From: Methylobacter sp.
GTDB taxonomy: Bacteria > Pseudomonadota > Gammaproteobacteria > Methylococcales > Methylomonadaceae
Length of the DNA stretch: 7,262 nt
Direction: 5' to 3'
Assembly: GCA_023229605.1 (NCBI GenBank)
Contig: JALNYY010000183.1
Coordinates: 1 to 7,262, forward strand
Under the pieces are notes generated by a model. The model saw only the letters and a list, made by a program, of their open reading frames with translations, had not been told where the DNA came from and did not search any database. Every line of letters begins with the position of its first letter. Position 1 is the first letter of the stretch. The position numbers and the translations under genes were made by a program. Shown here piece after piece: positions 1 through 4,961 of the stretch.

Positions 1-41
1 TTATCGTGCCAGTCCGTGTTGATGGTTGGGTTGGGCGTCTT
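1..41 (-). other. Partial attC site (5' half: inverse core R'' and probable L'') of the first cassette
   Basis: Read on the minus strand, GCCCAAC at 36-30 fits the attC inverse-core consensus RYYYAAC. It is the exact complement of the core GTTGGGC at the other end of the cassette. With flanking bases the match is a perfect 12-bp inverted repeat (30-41 against 545-556). After a 6-base spacer comes ATCAACACGGAC (23-12), which resembles the L'' arm of known attC sites. The peptidase stop codon (1-3) falls inside the site, as is common for cassettes. The second half (L' and R') would lie left of the window, so folding cannot be verified here. Confidence 0.6.
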
Positions 42-537
42 TGAAGCACCAATGCCAAGGCTCATATTGGTAACCACAGTTATTGCCAATGGGATAAGAG
101 AGATAATAGCCAAATTCTGCGGCGCGCGCACCGAGCCAAGCAAACGCAGCGGTTTGCTCGAACTCTACTTCAAGCGCACGGCAGCCGGGGGTTGATACGT
201 CAATGGCTCGGCCAGTGTGGTGCTCGCTAAATCCTGGCGGGGCACAAACGGTGAGAATATCTTCGACGACCACCCCAGTTTCAAGCTTTCGGCGAACTAT
301 CTCGGTTTGTCGGTCGATGCTGCGAAAGGCTGAGACAATGAATAGAGCGATGCCATCAACGAGCGCCGCCGCCTTGAGACGGCGCCATGCTTCGGCAGCA
401 GCTGGGGCAAGTAGATGATCTCTACCGTCCGCTCCAACTTCGGCACTTTCAAGGCTCGCCGCTTCCTCGCACTCTCGCAAGCCGCGTGCGGCTAACAGTT
501 CGCTCGATATTCCAAGTGCAACAAGGTGCGAGTGCAT
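1..537 (-). CDS. M15 family (VanY-like) D-alanyl-D-alanine carboxypeptidase-type metallopeptidase, probable integron cassette gene
   Basis: A 178-residue protein with the motifs of M15B peptidases, zinc enzymes that cleave D-Ala-containing peptidoglycan stems or related peptides. Visible are SAFRS (residues 69-73, with the substrate-carboxylate Arg), the SxHxxGxAxD motif at 104-113 (zinc ligands His106 and Asp113) and EPWH at 159-162 (catalytic Glu159, zinc ligand His162), so the active site looks complete. No signal peptide or membrane segment is seen, so reaching the periplasm is unexplained. I chose the ATG at 535-537. The frame is open up to an ATG at 595-597, but those 20 extra codons run through the attI-like repeats and the core site and have no peptidase character. 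No clear ribosome site precedes either start. The tail after about residue 166 is encoded by the inferred attC. Gene orientation (away from intI) and flanking core sites make it the first integron cassette. VanY-like describes the fold; vancomycin resistance is not implied. Confidence 0.85.
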   Translation of the reverse strand: MHSHLVALGISSELLAARGLRECEEAASLESAEVGADGRDHLLAPAAAEAWRRLKAAALVDGIALFIVSAFRSIDRQTEIVRRKLETGVVVEDILTVCAPPGFSEHHTGRAIDVSTPGCRALEVEFEQTAAFAWLGARAAEFGYYLSYPIGNNCGYQYEPWHWCFKDAQPNHQHGLAR

Positions 538-549
538 GCGGATCAAGAC

Positions 550-607
550 GCCCAACGTAATATATACGACACCATTTGTCGTATAAAAAAATCGCATTGT
601 CGTATAA
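550..607 (-). other. attI-like recombination site: core GTTGGGC plus repeated 9-bp motif
   Basis: On the minus strand (cassette orientation) GTTGGGC at 556-550 matches the integron core GTTRRRY, with crossover expected between G and TT. It lies 12 bases before the peptidase ATG. Integrase-proximal to it are three copies of one 9-mer: TATACGACA at 563-571, and its reverse complement TGTCGTATA at 577-585 and 598-606. The first two make a 9-bp palindrome with a 5-base spacer. The last two, extended to TTGTCGTATAA, are direct repeats 21 bp apart. Class 1 attI also has two direct repeats bound by IntI on the integrase side of the crossover, so the layout agrees. A perfect TATAAT (603-608, plus strand) overlaps the outer copy and could serve intI, but has no -35 at normal spacing. 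A repressor operator is the alternative reading. Confidence 0.55.
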
Positions 608-648
608 TCATTTTTGATTAAAGTTATCTTATTGTTTTCAATGGCTAG

Positions 649-677
649 ATTGTAAGGTAAAGCGACAAGTCATGCAA
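649..677 (-). promoter_or_regulatory. Candidate cassette promoter (Pc-like)
   Basis: On the minus strand TTGCAT (677-672), a 17-base gap and TACAAT (654-649) form a sigma70-like promoter with a 5/6 match at -10 but only 3/6 at -35. It points towards the peptidase cassette, and its -35 coincides with the integrase start codon. Integron Pc promoters typically lie in intI or attI and face the cassettes. Assigned from sequence match and position only. Confidence 0.3.
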
Positions 678-1586
678 ACAAACACGACATCGACGCAACC
701 CAAAAAATTACTCGACTAAGTCCGTGACAAGATTCGTTTTAAACACTATAGCTTGAGTACGGAGAAAACTTATATTGCCTGGATTAAACAGTTTGTTTTA
801 TATCATCACAAGCGTCATCCTTTGGAAATGGGCGCGCTTGAGGTGGAGGCGTTTTTAATCTATCTGGCTACCCAGAATCAGGCGCTATCGGCCACTTTGT
901 TTTTGTACCGCGAGGTGTTGGCAGTGGATTTGCCATGGCTGGATAATTTTGAGCGCTCGAAAAAGCCCCGGCGTTTGCCGGTGGTGCTCACTCTCCAGGA
1001 GATACAAGCCTGTTGCATGAGGCATCCGGGGTGCCTGAGCCGGGGGTTGATGATCAAATTGTTATACGGCACCGGCATGCGATTGATGGAAGCGGTGCGG
1101 TGTTGTGGGTGAAAGATGTTGAGCTGGAACGCAGGGAAATTATTGTGCGCGATGGTAAGGGCGGTAAAGACCGGGTGACCATGCTGCCGGAGAGTCTGGT
1201 AGAACCGTTGCGCACGCAGTTGGCATTGCGCCGGGTCTGGCATGAGCAGGATGCCGTTTTGGGCAAGGCGGATGTATGGCTGCCGGATGCGCTGGCGGTC
1301 AAATATCCTAACGCTTCGAAAGCATGGAGCCGGCAATATGTGTTCGCGGCCAAAAACTATTCCATTGATCCGCGCAGTAAATCGGAACGAGGCCATCATG
1401 CGGAAGAAAAGCAAGTGCAGCGTTATGTCAAGCCGGCAACTCCGCGCACTTTGCGGCGCATATCTTTATGATATTCGCACTGTCCAGGAATTGCTGGGGC
1501 ATAGTGATGTCGCCACGACCATGGTTTACACTCATGTGTTAAACAAAGGCGGCAAGGGTGTGGTGAGTCCGATGGACCGGTTGTAG
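672..1586 (+). pseudogene. intI: Integron integrase (IntI-type tyrosine recombinase), degraded
   Basis: IntI integrases recombine attI and attC sites to capture cassettes. The ATG at 672 opens frame 1, but TAA at 717-719 stands where a Gln codon (CAA) would fit. Reading resumes with HYSLSTEKTY and then LPVVLT. About eight residues are missing before TQNQAL (near 869). Box I is kept (GTGMRLMEA, Arg codon 1080-1082). A frameshift (+2 or -1) lies at 1100-1103; the frame then reads VKDVELERREIIVRDGKGGK and LPDALAVKYPNA, the extra IntI-specific region that separates IntI from XerC/D. About ten residues are lost before KPATP (near 1429). Box II reads PRTLRR instead of PHTLRH, and a net loss of about 23 bases shifts frame before YDIRTVQELLGHSD. 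The nucleophile Tyr (1527-1529, in YTHV) survives, and TAG ends the gene at 1584-1586. Lesion sizes are judged against remembered IntI1. Too many lesions for sequencing error alone; non-functional. Confidence 0.92.
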
Positions 1587-1716
1587 AGTTATATTGTTGG
1601 TACATCGAAATTCGGTTTTTAAAATCTCCTCACCTTAGCCCTCTCCAGCAGGAGAGGGAACAATGGCGTCGAATTTGAGTATGGTATGCCGTTAAAGTTA
1701 AGCGGTTATCGGTAAG
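1587..1716. other. Intergenic spacer between converging intI pseudogene and lnt
   Basis: This 130-bp spacer separates two 3' ends. Its only clear structure is the hairpin repeat at 1625-1658. No U-tract follows the hairpin on either strand, so a classical intrinsic terminator is not shown. A lone GTTAAGC matches the short GTTRRRY core by chance level and has no attC partner. Confidence 0.5.
1625..1658 (+). repeat. Dispersed hairpin repeat, copy A
   Basis: CTCCTCACC followed by a perfect 8-bp stem CCCTCTCC (1639-1646), loop AGCA and GGAGAGGG (1651-1658). The same unit recurs at 3453-3488 in the same orientation and, diverged, at 3390-3425 inverted. All copies in the window are intergenic. It belongs to the REP-like or small MITE-like class of imperfect palindromes; the exact family is not assigned. 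Confidence 0.75.
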
Positions 1717-3297
1717 TTATTTGCCGTTAGTAGTGTCCAATCGCTTTACAACCCCAATCCCCAGCAACAAAACCAACGCCCCCCACAATAAACCCGGAAC
1801 CAGGTCAAACCAGTTCTGGTAGAAAGTGGCAGGCGGGTTCTTCAGGTAAGGCACTTCGTATAAGCCTGCCCAGGCCTGATGTATCGGCGAGCGTTCCAGG
1901 ATTTCTCCCGATGCCAGCGATACCGTGGATATGCCGGTGTTGGTGACGCGCAATACCGGGCGGCGAAATTCCACGCCGCGGGCCAGGGTCATGTACATGT
2001 GTTGGTAGGGTTCCTGCCATGCGCCGTACCAGGAGTCGTTGGTGACGTTGACGATGAACTGCGCGCCCAGTTCCGCCAGCGAGCGGGTAAATCGGGGGAA
2101 CAGGCTTTCGTAGCAAATTTGCGCGCCCATTTTATAGCCGTTCCAGTGCAGTAACTCGGTCGGGCCGTGGCCTCTGGCAAAGTGGCCGGTGGGCGGCAGC
2201 CAGTTGCGGACTTCCGGGAAAAACTGTTCGCCGGGTATGTATTCGCCGAAAGCCAGTAGTATCGATTTGCTGTAATGCGGCGGCACTATCTCGCCGTCCT
2301 TGTTCAACACGAACAGGGAATTGGTGATCAGTCGGGATTTCTCATCGATACTGTAAGCGCCGGTGATCAGCGGTAGCTGCCGATCATGGAGAAACTGCGC
2401 CAGCGCCACCGGGTAGTCGTCGGATTTAAACCGTTCGCCCAGCAATGCGGGGAATGCCGTTTCAGGCCACATCGCGAAGTCGATTTTTGCGTTTTGATGA
2501 GCGCTGAGCGCGTCATCGGTCAGCGCGGTATAGCGGTTGAAGATTTCTTTTCCGTAGCCTTTGCCCAGTTCTGCGGCCAGTTTTTCCGCGTTATCGATAT
2601 AGGCCTGAACCAGCAGCGTTTTAAACGACGCATCCGGTGGCGGTAGCCGGTTTTTCAGCCACAATCCGCCGATATTCAGCAGGATGAAGCCGGTCACGAC
2701 GCCGGCTAAAATGATTTTGCCGGCGCTTTGGTTGCGTTTTTCCCAGGCAATATAAAGCGGCAGGTTGCACAAGAGCGTAGCGGCGCTGAGCCCGCTAAAA
2801 CCGATCACTTCCGCCCAATGGTAAACGGGGATATTTGAACCGTACCAGGAATAACCGAAGTTCCAGTCGAACAGGGTCAGCGAATAGGCTTCGCAAAGAG
2901 TGGTGATCAGCGCCATCAGCCACAGCGAAAGCCGCTTCGACCATTTAAATTTTTGTTGCCCCCAAAACCACAGTACGCCGGCCAACGGTACAAACAAGTG
3001 GGCTATCAATCCGTAAATCAACATGCCTATGACGGCTACAGGCCAGTCCAGGTGGGCAAATTCATGCAACAGGTAAGTGACCCAGTTGAAGCCGATCAGC
3101 GTGAATATGAAGGATGTGATTAAGCCGCCGACAAAAACGTCCCTCAAGCGGGTTTGCCGGTTCCAGAACATCCATAACGGCACGAAACAGAATAACGAAG
3201 CCCAAGGCGGGAAGGGGATGTAACTGGTGCCGATCAGGATGCCGGACAGGATGGGCAGTAGCCAGTATTTAAGGTTGCCGGGGGTAATGCTGTTCAT
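1717..3297 (-). CDS. lnt: Apolipoprotein N-acyltransferase Lnt
   Basis: Lnt adds the third acyl chain to the N-terminal cysteine of lipoproteins in the inner membrane, using phospholipid as donor, so that Lol machinery can export them. The 526-residue product has several hydrophobic segments in about residues 10-215, then a periplasmic nitrilase-like domain (about 225-490), and a final C-terminal membrane helix (about 500-516). The catalytic triad is visible: Glu279 in WPETA, Lys344 in HYSK just before LLAFGEYIP, and Cys395 in QICYE. The conserved NVTNDSWYG follows at 417-425. Length is close to E. coli Lnt (512). I start at the ATG at 3295-3297, giving MNSITPGN. The frame opens earlier (3369), but that extension is Ser/Arg-rich and unlike Lnt. 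No good ribosome site is seen. In many relatives lnt follows corC/ybeX; here the upstream gene is parA, 253 bp away. Confidence 0.96.
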   Translation of the reverse strand: MNSITPGNLKYWLLPILSGILIGTSYIPFPPWASLFCFVPLWMFWNRQTRLRDVFVGGLITSFIFTLIGFNWVTYLLHEFAHLDWPVAVIGMLIYGLIAHLFVPLAGVLWFWGQQKFKWSKRLSLWLMALITTLCEAYSLTLFDWNFGYSWYGSNIPVYHWAEVIGFSGLSAATLLCNLPLYIAWEKRNQSAGKIILAGVVTGFILLNIGGLWLKNRLPPPDASFKTLLVQAYIDNAEKLAAELGKGYGKEIFNRYTALTDDALSAHQNAKIDFAMWPETAFPALLGERFKSDDYPVALAQFLHDRQLPLITGAYSIDEKSRLITNSLFVLNKDGEIVPPHYSKSILLAFGEYIPGEQFFPEVRNWLPPTGHFARGHGPTELLHWNGYKMGAQICYESLFPRFTRSLAELGAQFIVNVTNDSWYGAWQEPYQHMYMTLARGVEFRRPVLRVTNTGISTVSLASGEILERSPIHQAWAGLYEVPYLKNPPATFYQNWFDLVPGLLWGALVLLLGIGVVKRLDTTNGK

Positions 3298-3389
3298 GGT
3301 GTTAGGGTACGGTGATGAAGTTGTCGCCAGAGACGCTTTGCGACTCGCACCGCTGGAGCGCCCTCTCATTAAGTTAAGGATGGACAGTC

Positions 3390-3425
3390 CCTTCTCCCTC
3401 AGGGAGAAGGTTAGGATGAGGGGGG
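3390..3425 (-). repeat. Dispersed hairpin repeat, copy B (inverted)
   Basis: A perfect 9-bp stem CCTTCTCCC (3390-3398), loop TCA and GGGAGAAGG (3402-3410), then TTAGGATGAGGGGGG. This is the opposite orientation to copies A and C, so B and C face each other across about 27 bp of A/T-rich DNA (3426-3452). Confidence 0.75.
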
Positions 3426-3452
3426 CAAATAAGTTTTTTCCTTATTTTTTAT

Positions 3453-3488
3453 TCTCCTCACCCCAACCCTCTCCAGCAGGAGAGGGGG
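3453..3488 (+). repeat. Dispersed hairpin repeat, copy C
   Basis: CTCCTCACCCCAA followed by stem CCCTCTCC (3467-3474), loop AGCA and GGAGAGGG (3479-3486). On the plus strand the hairpin is followed by six Ts (3490-3495), so it has the form of an intrinsic terminator for plus-strand transcripts. No plus-strand gene ends here. It could stop antisense transcription into parA. On the minus strand, in the parA-to-lnt direction, there is no U-tract. Confidence 0.75.
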
Positions 3489-3550
3489 CTTTTTTCTTAA
3501 ATTTAATGGCATTGACGCCGGAGCGTGGGAACGATGAGTGCGTTTACAAC

Positions 3551-4333
3551 TTAACTGCCGTGAATCTCCGCATGTAAAGCGCGGTATTCGTCGGTCAGTT
3601 TATGGTTAGGCACATAATGCACCAGCGGTCTCGATTCGGTGTGCGACTCCCTGACCTTGACCGATGGAGAAATCATTGCAGCCAATACCGGCAGTCCTTC
3701 TGCAATAAGTTCCTCGACTAACTGGCGGGGCAGATTGGCTTGTTTTTGGTATTGGTTGACGATGATGCCTTCAACTTCAAGATTCTGGTTATGGTCGGCT
3801 TTAACCTCCGCCACCACTTGCATCAATGAATACAGAGCTTCCCTGGCAAAGGTGTCGCAATCGAAAGGAATCAGGCATTTTTCGGCCGCGATTAAGGCTG
3901 ACTGGCTGTAGAAGTTCAGGATAGGCGGCGTATCCATATAAATCTCATCAAAGCCTTCGAGCTTTTCCAGCGCTTCCTTCAATTTAAAGATTTTCATCCG
4001 CGATTCCAAACGGCCTTGCAACGGCTCAAGCTCGGGGTGGGATGGAAGGACAAACAGGTTGGGGAACGGGGTCTCATGGATCGCGTTTTCAAGGCCGGAA
4101 CCGGATGAGCCGCCGCCAAACAGGGATAGGCTCAGCGTATCTTTAAAGAAGTGGGCAATTGTCTTGTCGCTATCGCTGACTTTGTTGCCTAGCAGGTATT
4201 GCGTTGAATTGCCCTGAACATCGAGATCGATGACTAATGTACGCTTACCTTCAACAGCACTGATGGCGGCTAAATTGCACGTAATAGTCGATTTGCCGAC
4301 GCCGCCTTTCTGATTGAAAATGACTCTGCGCAT
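3551..4333 (-). CDS. Solitary ParA-family (MinD/ParA) P-loop ATPase
   Basis: A 260-residue ATPase of the deviant Walker A class that positions DNA or protein cargo on the nucleoid or membrane. Seen directly: NQKGGVGKST at 7-16 with signature Lys9 and P-loop Lys14, the A' motif LVIDLDVQGNST (33-44, Asp36 and Asp38), and Walker B IYMDTPP (131-137, Asp134). Unusual is a Gly/Ser-rich insert at 72-80 (FGGGSSGSG). There is no N-terminal helix-turn-helix extension as in plasmid P1-type ParA, and no C-terminal amphipathic helix typical of MinD is evident. No ParB-like gene or parS cluster is in the window, so partner and cargo are unknown. Start ATG 4331-4333 follows a GGGG ribosome site about six bases away. 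It lies 58 bp after the ybeL-like gene with its own promoter. It is not the chromosomal parA of the gidAB-parAB locus by context. Confidence 0.9.
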   Translation of the reverse strand: MRRVIFNQKGGVGKSTITCNLAAISAVEGKRTLVIDLDVQGNSTQYLLGNKVSDSDKTIAHFFKDTLSLSLFGGGSSGSGLENAIHETPFPNLFVLPSHPELEPLQGRLESRMKIFKLKEALEKLEGFDEIYMDTPPILNFYSQSALIAAEKCLIPFDCDTFAREALYSLMQVVAEVKADHNQNLEVEGIIVNQYQKQANLPRQLVEELIAEGLPVLAAMISPSVKVRESHTESRPLVHYVPNHKLTDEYRALHAEIHGS

Positions 4334-4367
4334 GTTATCCCCGTTAAATCAAATAGTTGAAAGTCGC

Positions 4368-4395
4368 ATTATAAGGCTTGGGCCGCTAATATCAA
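4368..4395 (-). promoter_or_regulatory. Strong sigma70-type promoter for parA
   Basis: On the minus strand TTGATA (4395-4390, 5/6 of consensus), a 16-base gap and TATAAT (4373-4368, perfect). The -35 overlaps the TGA stop of the ybeL-like gene (4392-4394). The predicted RNA start near 4361 gives a leader of about 28 bases containing the GGGG ribosome site. This suggests parA, and perhaps lnt behind it, can be transcribed independently. Confidence 0.65.
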
Positions 4396-4877
4396 ATGCG
4401 GATAAAAGTTTTGCCGTGGCATTGCGGGCATTCCGGGATTTCACTGGGTGTTTTGAAAGCGATTTCCTTGCCGCAGTCGTCGCAGATAAAAGTGCCGGGG
4501 ACAGTAATGTCGCCGCTGTGATAGGTGTGCGCTTTCGCTAATTGTTCAATTTTTGCCAGTTCCAGACGGGTTTTATCGGCAAGACTCAAAAAAGCATCCA
4601 GAGCGAAGTTTTCAATCAATTCAATATCGAATTTAAACCACTCGGACAGCGAGTCCTTGTCTTCTTCAGCCGACAAACCATGCGCCGCATGCTCGATGTC
4701 GCGTTTAACAAACTGTGAAACCTTGTCCAGCTCCTCACTCGTCAAATCGCTGTCTTTTGCGGTTTTTTCTTTTGAAATTTCCAGCGCTTCGGCAAAAGAA
4801 TGCAGCGTATCTTCCATGGTTTCATGGAGATGATTCATAATGTCCAGATAGGCGGTGACAAGTTTGTTTTTATTCAT
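4392..4877 (-). CDS. ybeL: YbeL-like zinc-ribbon protein (DUF1451 family)
   Basis: A 161-residue acidic, helical protein ending in a zinc ribbon. Residues 1-115 carry many Glu, Lys and Leu with likely helices or coiled coil. Four cysteines at 132, 135, 150 and 153 (CDDC and CPQC) form the metal site near the C-terminus. Size, architecture and position divergent from leuS agree with E. coli YbeL (about 160 residues). The biochemical function of the family is not established. The start ATG at 4875-4877 has a good ribosome site, AGGAG, nine bases upstream. The frame runs open to 5249, but that part is antisense to leuS and would not resemble the family. Gene symbol given by family and synteny. 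Confidence 0.88.
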   Translation of the reverse strand: MNKNKLVTAYLDIMNHLHETMEDTLHSFAEALEISKEKTAKDSDLTSEELDKVSQFVKRDIEHAAHGLSAEEDKDSLSEWFKFDIELIENFALDAFLSLADKTRLELAKIEQLAKAHTYHSGDITVPGTFICDDCGKEIAFKTPSEIPECPQCHGKTFIRI

Positions 4878-4961
4878 AGGGTTCAACTCCTGAAATTGAC
4901 GCTTTAGATTTAAGCAACTGTACGGTATTCTAACGCTTTTGACTGGTAAAAGACGAGAAGG
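4878..4961. promoter_or_regulatory. Divergent ybeL-like / leuS spacer with weak promoter candidates
   Basis: Both start codons face away from this 84-bp segment, so it should hold two promoters. For leuS the best fit is TTTAGA (4903-4908), 17 bases, TATTCT (4926-4931), each 4/6. For ybeL a TAGAAT on the minus strand lacks a convincing -35. No T-box leader or attenuator-like hairpin is visible and the space is too short for one. Confidence 0.35.

Noticed and set aside
538..671. LexA (SOS) box controlling intI
   Set aside because: No CTG-N10-CAG arrangement is visible in the upstream region.
878..1414. Minus-strand open frame opposite the integrase, 178 codons
   Set aside because: No recognisable domain; the plus strand carries clear though broken IntI motifs over the whole stretch.
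1013..1471. A standalone gene in the middle of the integrase
   Set aside because: It is the middle segment of the frameshifted intI; the motifs before and after continue in another frame.
1..1586. Clinical class 1 integron
   Set aside because: The integrase differs clearly from IntI1, the attI repeats differ, and no qacE, sul1 or resistance cassette is present.
3298..3369. 24-residue extension of Lnt
   Set aside because: Low-complexity Ser/Arg/Thr sequence without Lnt character; the protein start MNSITPGN leading into the first membrane segment is a better fit.
1625..3488. Hairpin repeats as a CRISPR array
   Set aside because: Only three diverged copies, in both orientations, far apart and separated by a gene.
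3551..4333. Plasmid or integrative-element partition locus
   Set aside because: Only ParA is present, set among housekeeping genes; no parB, relaxase, replication gene or parS cluster is in view.
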